Positions 7,357 to 15,594 of a stretch of 26,291 nucleotides of DNA are shown piece by piece. The DNA is from Flavobacteriaceae bacterium (GTDB lineage: Bacteria; Bacteroidota; Bacteroidia; Flavobacteriales; Flavobacteriaceae): NCBI GenBank assembly GCA_030625995.1, contig DAOUPU010000010.1, positions 1 through 26,291 on the forward strand, in the 5' to 3' direction. The position numbers were made by a program, and so were the translations under genes. Every line of letters starts with the position of its first letter. Positions within the stretch are counted from its first letter, which is position 1. Under the pieces are notes generated by a model, which was not told where the DNA came from, did not search any database, and was given only the letters and a program-made list of their open reading frames with translations.

Positions 7357-7705
7357 GAAAAAATTAAATAGTTTATCCGATATAGGTGGATTTGTATTTT
7401 CCACTAATGACAATGAAAATTTTTCTACCTTCTCTGATGAAGATCAAAAAACTTTAGCAACTAACGAACAATATCTGGAAGCTCATTTTTCAAATAAAGG
7501 GAGAGGTGGAAAAACAGTTACTATTCTTACCGGTTTTCAAGGAAGTGAAACTGATTTAAAAGCACTTGGCAAGCTATTAAAAACAAAATGCGGCGTTGGA
7601 GGAAGTACTAAAGAAGGTGAAATCATTATTCAAGGAAATTACCGGGATAAAATTATGAACATCTTGCAAAAAAAAGGTTATAATGTAAAAAGAGTCGGTG
7701 GATGA
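7349..7705 (+). CDS. SUI1/YciH-like translation initiation factor
   Basis: 118 residues from the ATG at 7349. An in-frame TTG ten codons upstream would lie inside the previous gene and is not preferred. The SUI1 (eIF1-like) fold occupies about residues 50-118: GRGGKTVTILTGF, then DLKALGKLLKTKCGVGG, then GEIIIQGNYRDKIMNIL and KKGYNVKRVGG. The N-terminal 50 residues are acidic and probably flexible. Eukaryotic eIF1 controls start-codon fidelity, and E. coli YciH has been linked to discrimination against abnormal initiation complexes; the role here is inferred from those. The start overlaps the 55-residue gene by eight bases, and the stop overlaps the phosphorylase start (ATGA). Confidence 0.88.
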   Translation: MAKKKLNSLSDIGGFVFSTNDNENFSTFSDEDQKTLATNEQYLEAHFSNKGRGGKTVTILTGFQGSETDLKALGKLLKTKCGVGGSTKEGEIIIQGNYRDKIMNILQKKGYNVKRVGG

Positions 7706-8574
7706 CAAAAATTGGTGCATCAGAATTAATCTTAAATCCAGATGGTAGTGTGTATCATCTTAATCTAAAACCGGAACATATTTCAAAAAATATAATTTTG
7801 GTGGGAGATCAAAATCGTGTGGCCAAAGTTGCAAAGCATTTTGATTCGGTAGAATTTGAAACTCAAAAAAGAGAATTTAAAACAATAACCGGAACTTTTA
7901 AAAACAAAAGATTTACGGTAATTTCGACAGGTATCGGACCCGATAATATCGATATCGTCATTAATGAGTTGGATGCATTGGTCAATATCGATCTGTTAAC
8001 GCGTACCATTAAAAAAGAACATACTTCGTTAAATTTTGTGCGTATTGGCACTTCAGGATCCCTTCAGGAAGAAATCCCCGTAGACAGTTTTGTATTAGCT
8101 AAATATGGCTTAGGCTTAGACGGAATGCTGTTATCATATGAATGCGAGCATATTCTTGAAAAAGATATGGAGAGAGCATTTATCGATCACACTAAATATT
8201 CCGAAAATAAGTCAAGACCATATTTTGTGAAAAACAGTAATCATTTAGAACAAAAGTTGACATCACCTAAAGTTTTTTCTGGAATAACAGCTACAGCTGG
8301 TGGGTTTTACGGTCCGCAAGGTAGGGTATTACGATTGGCAATTCAGGATCCAAATTTGAATCATAAAATTAATAATTTCAGTTATAAAGGAATTAAAATT
8401 ACGAATCTCGAAATGGAAACATCTGCCATTTATGGTTTGGCTAAACTATTAGGACATCGAGCCCTTTCGATGAATGCGATTATTGGCAACCGAAAAACGC
8501 TGGCATTTAGTAAAGACCCATATAAAACAGTAGAAAAATTAATAGAGTACACTTTGTTCAAACTGTGCCAATAA
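7702..8574 (+). CDS. Nucleoside phosphorylase (PNP/UDP family, uridine phosphorylase-like)
   Basis: 290 residues. The phosphate-binding opening ILVGDQNRVAKVAKHF (about 31-46) is followed by STGIGPDNIDIV, the strand and loop VRIGTSGSLQEEIPVDSFV, and the ribose/base-binding NLEMETSAIYGLAKL (Glu-Met-Glu). All match the PNP_UDP_1 fold, closest to uridine phosphorylases but about 40 residues longer than the E. coli enzyme. It should cleave a nucleoside with phosphate to give a free base and ribose-1-phosphate in pyrimidine or purine salvage; the base is not certain. Its ATG overlaps the SUI1 stop by four bases, so it is the last gene of the block that begins near 4864. Confidence 0.85.
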   Translation: MTKIGASELILNPDGSVYHLNLKPEHISKNIILVGDQNRVAKVAKHFDSVEFETQKREFKTITGTFKNKRFTVISTGIGPDNIDIVINELDALVNIDLLTRTIKKEHTSLNFVRIGTSGSLQEEIPVDSFVLAKYGLGLDGMLLSYECEHILEKDMERAFIDHTKYSENKSRPYFVKNSNHLEQKLTSPKVFSGITATAGGFYGPQGRVLRLAIQDPNLNHKINNFSYKGIKITNLEMETSAIYGLAKLLGHRALSMNAIIGNRKTLAFSKDPYKTVEKLIEYTLFKLCQ

Positions 8575-8627
8575 AATAAATTGGTCAGCTTAACGTTATT
8601 GTTTTACAAACCCTAAATATAATAGTT

Positions 8628-8792
8628 ATGAAAAGATTGATCGTTTTTGGAAGCATTGTTAGTGTATCATTATTTCTTTTTTCATGTGGAGGTTCTTCAA
8701 GTTGTACGAACGCTGAAAAATACATTCCTGAAAATTTAACTACTACAGATAACCTGGAGGTTGTGGCAGATGCATCTGATATCTCCGGATAA
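8628..8792 (+). CDS. Small secreted lipoprotein, 54 residues
   Basis: Encodes a basic start (MKRLIV), a hydrophobic stretch (FGSIVSVSLFLF) and a lipobox LFSC at residues 17-20, followed by GGSSS. The mature peptide is only 35 residues, with a second Cys (C26) and an acidic C-terminus (LEVVADASDISG). The signal peptide with lipobox and the clean start make a real lipoprotein likely, but no family is recognised. It stands alone: 53 bases after the phosphorylase and 370 bases before pyrG. An antisense reading frame across it has no recognisable features. Confidence 0.62.
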   Translation: MKRLIVFGSIVSVSLFLFSCGGSSSCTNAEKYIPENLTTTDNLEVVADASDISG

Positions 8793-8980
8793 ACTCCATA
8801 AAAATTACTCCACAATCTTATAACCCGCTTTTATAATAATTGTAAAAGATCTTCTATTATTTCATGTCTTTGAAATCGATATTATTATTCAAAAACCTTT
8901 TTAACCTATCCTATAACTAACTCCTCAACGTTCTGATATTCAAGCAGTAAATTTTCTGTTTTTTCTTTCATTTTTTAGCC

Positions 8981-9005
8981 ATTGTTGGTGTTTTTTACCA
9001 ACAAT
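8981..9005 (+). terminator. 9-bp inverted repeat, possible terminator or operator
   Basis: ATTGTTGGT (8981-8989) and ACCAACAAT (8997-9005) pair perfectly around a seven-base T-rich loop (GTTTTTT). No T-tract follows the right arm. It lies about 190 bases after the small lipoprotein and 134 bases before the pyrG promoter box. Confidence 0.4.
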
Positions 9006-9116
9006 TGATTACTCATGATCTATCATATAACTATAAATCACAGTTATCGATATAGATAATATGAGCTTGCTCATTAATAATCGAATTCAGGTTTTTAAAA
9101 ATAAAAACATTTTCTC

Positions 9117-9146
9117 TTGCGAAAGTAGTCAGACTTTGTAATTTTG
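9117..9146 (+). promoter_or_regulatory. pyrG promoter, TTG-N19-TAATTTTG
   Basis: TTG at 9117-9119 and TAATTTTG at 9139-9146 are separated by exactly 19 bases, the best promoter match in the window. Transcription should start near 9150-9153, leaving a leader of about ten bases before the ATG at 9163. A leader that short leaves no room for attenuation, so any control should act on initiation. Confidence 0.75.
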
Positions 9147-9162
9147 TACAAACCTAAATACA

Positions 9163-10770
9163 ATGCCAAATACGAAGTATATTTTTGTAACGGGAGGGGT
9201 AAGTTCTTCTCTCGGAAAAGGAATCATTGCTGCCTCATTAGCAAAATTATTACAGTCAAGTGGTTTTTCCGTAACCATTCAAAAATTAGACCCTTATATT
9301 AACATAGATCCAGGAACTTTAAACCCCTATGAACATGGCGAATGCTATGTAACTAATGATGGAGCTGAAACTGATTTGGACTTAGTTCATTATGAGCGTT
9401 TTTTAAATATCCCTACCTCTCAAGCTAATAATGTAACCACAGGTAGAATTTATCAAACTGTTATCAACAAAGAACGTAAGGGTGATTATCTAGGAAAAAC
9501 TGTCCAAATAATTCCTCATATAACAGACGAAATTAAAAAACGAATAAAACTCTTAGGTGAAACGGGTGACTACGAAATAATAATTACCGAAATTGGTGGT
9601 ACTGTTGGAGATATTGAATCATTACCATATATCGAATCGGTGAGACAACTGAGGTGGGAGTTAGGTCAAACAAATGCCCTTGTTATCCATTTAACATTAG
9701 TCCCTTACCTCGCAGCAGCTAAGGAGTTAAAAACAAAACCAACCCAACATTCCGTAAAAGAATTGATGCAAAGTGGTCTTAGCCCGGACATTTTAGTGTG
9801 TAGAACTGAGCACCACTTAAACGATGGCATAAAAACAAAGCTAGCCCTGTTTTGTAATGTAGAAAAAGAAGCCATCATTGAGTCAATAGATGCAAAGACA
9901 ATTTACGATGTTCCAAATTTAATGCTTAAAGAAGGTCTTGACAAAGTCGTACTTAATAAATTAGAATTAACGGCTAAGAAATCTCCGGAGTTAGTGGCCT
10001 GGAATGAGTTTCTATATAAATTTAAAAATCCTGTAGACACGGTTGAAATTGGATTGATCGGTAAGTATGTTGAGTTACAAGATGCATATAAATCCATTCT
10101 TGAATCTCTTGGTCAGGCAGGTGCTTACAATGAGGTAAAGGTTAACATTCATCCTATACATTCTGCGGAGTTATCAAAAGAAAATGTGGAAAATAAATTA
10201 GAAGGATTAAACGGTATAATCGTTGCTCCTGGTTTTGGTGACAGAGGTATTGAAGGAAAAATTAACGCGGTCAAATATGCCAGAGAAAATAAAATCCCCT
10301 TTTTAGGAATTTGTTTAGGCATGCAGATGGCTGTTATTGAATTTGCCAGAAACGTTTTACATTTGAAAAACGCTAATTCAACCGAAATGGATAATGATAC
10401 TCCCTATCCGGTAATTGACATAATGGAAGACCAAAAAAAAGTTACTGAAAAAGGAGGCACAATGCGATTGGGATCATGGGACTGTAAAATTCAAAAAGAA
10501 TCGAAATCATATATGGCTTATGGCAAAGAATCCATAAGTGAGCGTCACCGCCATCGTTATGAATTCAACAATAACTACTTTGATCAAATTACAAAAGCAG
10601 GCTTAAAGGCTACAGGTGTAAACCCTGATACAGGTCTTGTTGAAATTATGGAACTTCCGGATCATCCATGGTTTATTGGGGTGCAATTTCACCCTGAATA
10701 TAAAAGTACAGTTATTGATCCGCATCCGTTGTTTTTAGATTTTATAAAAGCTTGTATATTAAATAAGTAA
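9163..10770 (+). CDS. pyrG: CTP synthase (glutamine-hydrolysing)
   Basis: 535 residues, normal full length. The N-terminal synthetase domain opens with FVTGGVSSSLGKGI (P-loop variant) and KLDPYINIDPGTLNPYEHGE; the class I glutamine amidotransferase domain occupies about 300-535, with nucleophile C384 in GICLGMQM and the partners H510 and E512 in GVQFHPEYKS. It makes CTP from UTP with ATP and glutamine, as a cytosolic tetramer. It stands as a single gene behind its own strong promoter and converges with the rhomboid gene 24 bases away. Nothing is unusual in the sequence. Confidence 0.97.
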   Translation: MPNTKYIFVTGGVSSSLGKGIIAASLAKLLQSSGFSVTIQKLDPYINIDPGTLNPYEHGECYVTNDGAETDLDLVHYERFLNIPTSQANNVTTGRIYQTVINKERKGDYLGKTVQIIPHITDEIKKRIKLLGETGDYEIIITEIGGTVGDIESLPYIESVRQLRWELGQTNALVIHLTLVPYLAAAKELKTKPTQHSVKELMQSGLSPDILVCRTEHHLNDGIKTKLALFCNVEKEAIIESIDAKTIYDVPNLMLKEGLDKVVLNKLELTAKKSPELVAWNEFLYKFKNPVDTVEIGLIGKYVELQDAYKSILESLGQAGAYNEVKVNIHPIHSAELSKENVENKLEGLNGIIVAPGFGDRGIEGKINAVKYARENKIPFLGICLGMQMAVIEFARNVLHLKNANSTEMDNDTPYPVIDIMEDQKKVTEKGGTMRLGSWDCKIQKESKSYMAYGKESISERHRHRYEFNNNYFDQITKAGLKATGVNPDTGLVEIMELPDHPWFIGVQFHPEYKSTVIDPHPLFLDFIKACILNK

Positions 10771-10771
10771 C

Positions 10772-10796
10772 AGATTAAATGATCAATTTTTAATCT
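10772..10796 (+). terminator. Inverted repeat between convergent pyrG and rhomboid genes
   Basis: AGATTAAA (10772-10779) pairs with TTTAATCT (10789-10796) across nine bases, directly after the pyrG stop and overlapping the stop codon of the convergent rhomboid gene. The position suits a bidirectional terminator, though the stem is AT-rich and weak. Confidence 0.4.
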
Positions 10797-11472
10797 ATTC
10801 TAATTCTTTCTCAGATGCATTGGGATTAAAATTTCCATCGTCATCAAATAAAAGGTCGAAATCATCTTTTTGATAATCATCCTGTTCCCATTCATATTTA
10901 AACTTTTGAGGTCCTGTTCTTCTAAAATAAAAGGCGAATATTATTCCAACAATAAAGCCGGATAAATGACCTTCCCAGGAAATCTTTTCTTCAAGAGGTA
11001 ACAGATACCAAACCATACTGCCGTAGAGAAAAATTACCATTAGTGAGACGGCTATTAATCTATAATTTTTCCTTATAATTCCGCTAAAAAAAATAAAACT
11101 GAACAGCATATATATAATACCACTAGCACCAATATGGAAAGAACTTCTCGCAATAATCCAGGTCAGTATACCCGTGAGTAAAGTGCCATAAACAAATACT
11201 CTAAATGCAATTTTTCTATAAAAATAAAATAGGCTAAACAACAATACGAATAGTGGAATTGAATTATGATATAAATGTTTTATATCACCATGAATAAATG
11301 GTGAAAAAAAAACACCTCTCAAGCCCTTCAATGATCTTGGGTAAATACCGTATTTATTAAAATTATATCCGTATTTAACTTCAATCCAAAAAATTATCCA
11401 CAAGGACAAAACAAAATATAAAGGTACAGCCAGAATTAAAGGTGAAAAATTATAATGTTTATGTTCTGCCAT
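10795..11472 (-). CDS. Rhomboid family intramembrane serine protease
   Basis: 225 residues with about six transmembrane helices. The rhomboid active site is present: nucleophile S117 in HIGASGIIYM (GxSG), the general base H169 in EGHLSGFIVG, and the oxyanion-associated N70 in HLYHNSIPL. The 40-residue C-terminal tail after the last helix is strongly acidic (EWEQDDYQKDDFDLLFDDD) and presumably cytoplasmic. The enzyme cuts within or near membrane helices of other proteins; its substrate is unknown. It converges with pyrG, and a 248-base gap separates it from divergent rarA. Confidence 0.9.
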   Translation of the reverse strand: MAEHKHYNFSPLILAVPLYFVLSLWIIFWIEVKYGYNFNKYGIYPRSLKGLRGVFFSPFIHGDIKHLYHNSIPLFVLLFSLFYFYRKIAFRVFVYGTLLTGILTWIIARSSFHIGASGIIYMLFSFIFFSGIIRKNYRLIAVSLMVIFLYGSMVWYLLPLEEKISWEGHLSGFIVGIIFAFYFRRTGPQKFKYEWEQDDYQKDDFDLLFDDDGNFNPNASEKELE

Positions 11473-11720
11473 TGTATATTTTTAAGGTTTAAAATTTATA
11501 TCAATATGTAATTTTGATTTTTTATAATGTTTTGCTAAAGATTAAACATAAATAAAATTCAAAGATTCAAAATTTAACGATCAAATCATAAAGTACTTTC
11601 GTGTTTTTCAAATATAGCTAACGTAACTTTAACGCAAATGAATTCATTCACAAAAAGAAGAAAATTGAATCAAAATATTTTTCCCTTTTTACTTCTCGAT
11701 TTTTACTTTATTTTTACAAA

Positions 11721-12995
11721 ATGAATGAGCCACTAGCAGAAAGAATAAGACCGAAATCATTGGATGACTATATTAGTCAACAACATTTAGTCGGGAAAAA
11801 TGGGGCATTAACAAATCATATCAAACAAGGAATAATTCCGTCTTTAATTTTATGGGGACCTCCGGGTATAGGGAAAACTACACTTGCGAATATTATTGCC
11901 AAGGAATCAGAACGGCCATTTTATTCATTAAGCGCAATTAATTCTGGTGTAAAAGAGGTAAGAGATATAATTCTCAAGGCAAAGAACAGTGGTGGCCTGT
12001 TTACAAGCAAGAACCCGATTTTATTTATTGATGAAATTCATCGGTTTAGTAAATCTCAACAAGATTCATTACTTGGTGCAGTTGAAAAAGGATGGGTAAC
12101 CTTAATCGGAGCAACTACTGAAAATCCAAGTTTTGAGGTCATCCCGGCGTTATTATCCCGTTGCCAGGTATATATTCTAAATTCCTTTGATCGGCAAGAT
12201 TTAATTGATCTACTCGATAGAGCTCTAACAGAAGATGTCTTTATTTCCAAAAAGAAAATCATTCTCCATGAAACAGATGCTCTTATTCAGTTATCTGGTG
12301 GTGATGCCCGAAAACTATTGAATATTTTTGAGCTTATAGTCTCTTCTGAAGAGGAACCTATTGAAATTACAAATGATTTGGTAATACAAAAAGTGCAAAA
12401 GAACACCGTTAGGTATGACAAAACGGGTGAGCAGCATTATGATATTATATCGGCATTTATAAAATCCATTCGTGGGAGTGATCCCAATGGTGCCGTTTAT
12501 TGGTTGGCAAGAATGATCGAAGGCGGAGAGGATGTTAAATTTATTGCCAGAAGGATGTTGATTTTGGCTTCTGAAGACATAGGAAATGCAAATCCAACGG
12601 CCTTAATATTGGCTACCAATACTTTCCAAGCAGTAACCGTTATAGGGAATCCTGAATCCAGAATTATTTTGAGTCAATGTGCGATCTACCTGGCAAATTC
12701 TGCAAAAAGTAATTCCTCCTATGAAGCTATTAAAAAAGCACAACAATTGGTTAAGGAAACAGGAGATTTATCGATTCCACTTGCTCTTAGAAATGCACCA
12801 ACAAAATTGATGAAAGAATTGAATTATGGTAAAGGTTATAAATATGCACACAGCTTTGAAAACAACTTTATCGATGAAGAATTTCTGCCGGAAGAAATTA
12901 AAAACACTAAACTATATGATCCCGGAGTGAATAGCAGAGAGAACAGTTTCAGAGAATTACTAAAAAAAAGATGGAAAGATAAATACGGTTATTAA
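11721..12995 (+). CDS. rarA: Replication-associated recombination protein A (MgsA/WRNIP1-type AAA+ ATPase)
   Basis: 424 residues. Walker A GPPGIGKTT (46-54, K52), Walker B ILFIDEIHRF (100-109, D104/E105), sensor 1 ATTEN (131-135) and the arginine finger R147 in LLSRCQVY are all present. The C-terminal half, with EGGEDVKFIARRMLILASEDIG, is the MgsA tetramerisation region typical of RarA/WRNIP1. It acts at stalled replication forks and is a damage-tolerance partner in the same functional area as dinB and radC in this window. The starting ATG follows TATTTTTA by four bases, a weak -7-like box. A 28-codon frame just upstream overlaps the start by ATGA. Confidence 0.95.
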   Translation: MNEPLAERIRPKSLDDYISQQHLVGKNGALTNHIKQGIIPSLILWGPPGIGKTTLANIIAKESERPFYSLSAINSGVKEVRDIILKAKNSGGLFTSKNPILFIDEIHRFSKSQQDSLLGAVEKGWVTLIGATTENPSFEVIPALLSRCQVYILNSFDRQDLIDLLDRALTEDVFISKKKIILHETDALIQLSGGDARKLLNIFELIVSSEEEPIEITNDLVIQKVQKNTVRYDKTGEQHYDIISAFIKSIRGSDPNGAVYWLARMIEGGEDVKFIARRMLILASEDIGNANPTALILATNTFQAVTVIGNPESRIILSQCAIYLANSAKSNSSYEAIKKAQQLVKETGDLSIPLALRNAPTKLMKELNYGKGYKYAHSFENNFIDEEFLPEEIKNTKLYDPGVNSRENSFRELLKKRWKDKYGY

Positions 12996-13103
12996 TTTGA
13001 TGAAATGATGGAATGAGATAATAAAAATAGAATTAGAAAAGAAAAACCATCTAGCTTTAACTCGTTCTTACATTAATTCATTAAACTAATAGAACATTAG
13101 ATC

Positions 13104-14120
13104 CTACTTCTCAACTTTAAAAATGATAACTTCAATTTTACCATTTCGATTGACATCAATATTTAAATTTCCAGATTCATCGAAGTAACCGGTGGTCTCT
13201 TTTTTTTCACCTTCCCTATCTCGCCAGGTAACACGATAAACATTTGATATAGAAGTTTTTACAAAAGTTCCTATCAATTCACCCTTTTTATAAGTACCAT
13301 CCTTAGTTTGATTTACATATGCCTTTAACTCCTCCCCTTGTTCAATAATAAAAAACGAAATATTTTCATTTTTATACGACTTTAAAACCGAATTATCAGT
13401 TTTACTATCCTCAGACTTAGCCTTATTCTCAGTCTCGACTGGAACCGGCACAGGGACAGGAGCTGCTTTCACTTCTGCAACAGGTTCTTTTGAATTAGAC
13501 ATTTCTGTATTTACCACTTTAGTTTCCTGCTCCACAGTTGCTTCATCAACTACAACTATCACAGGTGCAGGCGCTTCCTTCACTTCAGTAACAGGTTCTG
13601 GTTCTGTCGTGGAGGTTGATTTTGCCTCGACAGGTATAGAATTAGATGGGACATTTGTTTTAGAGGCTACATCAGAATTCGGATCAAATTTATAATTCAT
13701 TACTTGGAATGAAATAAATGCATTCCTAAGGGCTTCCTGATAGGCCTTTACAAATTCCTTTTCCCTAGTAACACCTTCTCTGGATGTATATATGATTTTA
13801 TTTGAACAATCTTTTAACTCGATCTTTAATCTTGTTGATAACAATTTAGAGTCATTAGCAATATCCACTAAAACTCCTAGACAAGGGTTTAACACTAAAT
13901 CCTGAGGATAGTCTTCACCCTGAAATAATGCTATATAACCGTATTTATTGAATAAAAATTTAGTTAACGAATTTAATTTATATTTATCTTCTTCCTCATA
14001 TTTAAAAAAATCATAGGTTTTTGGGACAATTATGTATTTATAAGCATTCAGTTCATCCTGAGAAAATGAAACTGTTACATACATAAACAGGAAAAACAGG
14101 CTAAATAATTTACTATTCAT
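13104..14120 (-). CDS. Secreted protein of unknown function with duplicated Pro/Val/Glu-rich linker
   Basis: 338 residues from the ATG at 14118-14120; the longer frame would need a TTG inside the upstream gene and pushes the signal peptide inward. The signal peptide is MNSKLFSLFFLFMYVTVSFS, before QDELN. An N-terminal globular part (about 20-145) contains YKYIIVPKTYDFF, LNSLTKFLFNKYGY, a Cys in LNPCLG and another in LKDCSN, and ends in KAYQEALRNAF. A low-complexity linker (about 145-242) rich in Pro, Val, Glu and Lys has a 37-residue near-duplication (EPVTEVKEAPAPV, then EPVAEVKAAPVPV). A beta-rich C-terminal part of about 95 residues ends EVIIFKVEK. I recognise the N-terminal pattern as common in flavobacteria but know no function. 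It lies 16 bases after the barrel gene, so the pair is likely co-expressed in the envelope. Confidence 0.7.
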   Translation of the reverse strand: MNSKLFSLFFLFMYVTVSFSQDELNAYKYIIVPKTYDFFKYEEEDKYKLNSLTKFLFNKYGYIALFQGEDYPQDLVLNPCLGVLVDIANDSKLLSTRLKIELKDCSNKIIYTSREGVTREKEFVKAYQEALRNAFISFQVMNYKFDPNSDVASKTNVPSNSIPVEAKSTSTTEPEPVTEVKEAPAPVIVVVDEATVEQETKVVNTEMSNSKEPVAEVKAAPVPVPVPVETENKAKSEDSKTDNSVLKSYKNENISFFIIEQGEELKAYVNQTKDGTYKKGELIGTFVKTSISNVYRVTWRDREGEKKETTGYFDESGNLNIDVNRNGKIEVIIFKVEK

Positions 14121-14136
14121 TTTTCGATTTTTTAAT

Positions 14137-15594
14137 TCATTCAAAGATAAAATTAAATCCCAGTTGTAATGATTGATAATTGCTATCTTTTAATCTGGGT
14201 AAATATAATAAATTATCCATAGTAGCGTAAAAATTCAATCTTCTATAATGTGTAGATATTCCTAAACCAATGTTATATGGTGAAAAATTATCATAGGTAT
14301 AAGTGATTTTTGCATTTATATATTGATTAAACTCCCGTGAATAATAGGCCGTGACTGCCCAACCAATTTTTTCTGGCCGAAATATCGTATAGGTTTGAAT
14401 ACCTAATTCGCTAGTGTAGAGGCCTCTATTATACAGGCATTTGTCACATTTCACATCTCTAAAAACAGATTTAGCACCTTTTGATTTATTTGACATTACA
14501 TAGCCGGCAGAAGCATTTAAAATAGGTGAACGAAAGTTATTATAATTTATGTTTATGGTATCCAAAGGTAGATCATCACCGTAATAATATCGATAATCAT
14601 CTATTTTATCCTTCCAGTATTCTCTTTCTCCTCCAAATGGTGGGTCAAAATAATCTTTGTCCTTCACTAAAAAATCATTAACTATGATATAGCTCGTAAT
14701 GTCATTGGAATAATTTATATAATCCAAATCCAGAACACTCGCAGTGACAGTAACTCTATCTGTTGCCTGATAGGTAATTCCCAGATCTATTCCCATTCCG
14801 AAATTACCATTTGCGAAAAATAATCCCTGAATATAACTTCCTGTATCCGTTTCAAAATCACCTGTTTCTGATACACTAAAGCCCGAAGAATTAAAAATCA
14901 CATTCATATTATTAAAATTGTGATGGTACAGACCAGAGCTTTCCGGTTGACTTAACTGATAATTTCCCGTATTATTTGTTGAATTAAAATTCATTGATCC
15001 CGAGATCAATTTTAACCTGGCACCGATATTTAATCTATCATTCATTTTACTTGAAATTCCCACATGATAAACGCCCATCAAATTTCCAATCATATTAAAC
15101 TGATTGAGGTTGGTTACCCTATCGAACTCAGGAATACCATCACGATCTCTATCATCTCCATTAAAATATATTTCAACTATGTCTTCAGGGTATAGAGAAA
15201 AACCATCCATCACCTCATACATGCCAAAGCTCACATAATGCTTTTCATTCCTCAATCGAATTCCTCCATATAATATTTCAATTTGTTGGTTAAACTGAAA
15301 ATAATCATCGGTTGACAAATCATTTATATCATTCATGTTTCGAAGTACACCACCTGCATTACTTTCACCTGCAATAACATTATTATAGGTGACGTTCTTA
15401 TTGGTAGCTCCAACTTGTAAATAGATACTTGATAATAAGGGTATTCCTATATGGTTTTTATAATTAACCACTGCTCCCGGATTAGACATAAGGGTTTGTG
15501 GCAATTGATCAAAATTGTAAGTTAATTGCTTGTTCTGGGCATAACAGCTGATAACAAAAAAAATAAAACCTATGTTCAGCAGTTGCTTATACAT
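14137..15594 (-). CDS. DUF5723/PorP-like outer-membrane beta-barrel protein
   Basis: 485 residues with signal peptide MYKQLLNIGFIFFVISCYAQ. The N-terminus (LPQTLMSNPGAVVNYKNHIG followed by IPLLSS) resembles DUF5723 proteins and more loosely PorP/SprF-type barrels. The rest is rich in Gly, Tyr, Phe and Asn with alternating strands, for example VSFGMYEVMDGFSLYP, LGITYQATDRVTVTASVLDL and ISTHYRRLNFYATM, and ends in a terminal strand with a C-terminal aromatic (LQLGFNFIFE). An acidic loop matches a calcium-binding pattern (DRDRDGIPEFD, 148-158), and a CxxC occurs at C383/C386. PorP/SprF proteins work with type IX secretion, but no such gene neighbours this one, so that role is not claimed. A TATATTTA box is 36 bases upstream. 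Confidence 0.72.
   Translation of the reverse strand: MYKQLLNIGFIFFVISCYAQNKQLTYNFDQLPQTLMSNPGAVVNYKNHIGIPLLSSIYLQVGATNKNVTYNNVIAGESNAGGVLRNMNDINDLSTDDYFQFNQQIEILYGGIRLRNEKHYVSFGMYEVMDGFSLYPEDIVEIYFNGDDRDRDGIPEFDRVTNLNQFNMIGNLMGVYHVGISSKMNDRLNIGARLKLISGSMNFNSTNNTGNYQLSQPESSGLYHHNFNNMNVIFNSSGFSVSETGDFETDTGSYIQGLFFANGNFGMGIDLGITYQATDRVTVTASVLDLDYINYSNDITSYIIVNDFLVKDKDYFDPPFGGEREYWKDKIDDYRYYYGDDLPLDTININYNNFRSPILNASAGYVMSNKSKGAKSVFRDVKCDKCLYNRGLYTSELGIQTYTIFRPEKIGWAVTAYYSREFNQYINAKITYTYDNFSPYNIGLGISTHYRRLNFYATMDNLLYLPRLKDSNYQSLQLGFNFIFE

Larger units (their letters stand above)
8793..9162 (+). promoter_or_regulatory. 370-base non-coding region upstream of pyrG
   Basis: No credible gene is seen on either strand. 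It is AT-rich with a pyrimidine-rich tract (about 8955-8977), a perfect 9-bp inverted repeat (8981-9005), a 6-bp inverted repeat ATAACT/AGTTAT (9027-9047) and the near-palindrome ATGAGCTTGCTCAT (9061-9074), followed by the pyrG promoter. The content suggests the end of one transcription unit and a regulated start of the next; no known riboswitch is recognised. Confidence 0.4.

Noticed and set aside
8585..8815. 76-codon open frame on - across the small lipoprotein
   Set aside because: The plus-strand frame has a proper signal peptide and lipobox; the minus-strand protein has no recognisable feature.
11509..11516. TAATTTTG on + as a rarA promoter
   Set aside because: It would give a leader of nearly 200 bases and has no TTG at 17-23 bases upstream (nearest is 34 bases away), so chance is likely in AT-rich DNA.
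14137..15594. Barrel gene as a definite PorP/SprF type IX secretion component
   Set aside because: N-terminal pattern fits DUF5723 better, and no gliding or secretion gene or large adhesin gene lies beside it.
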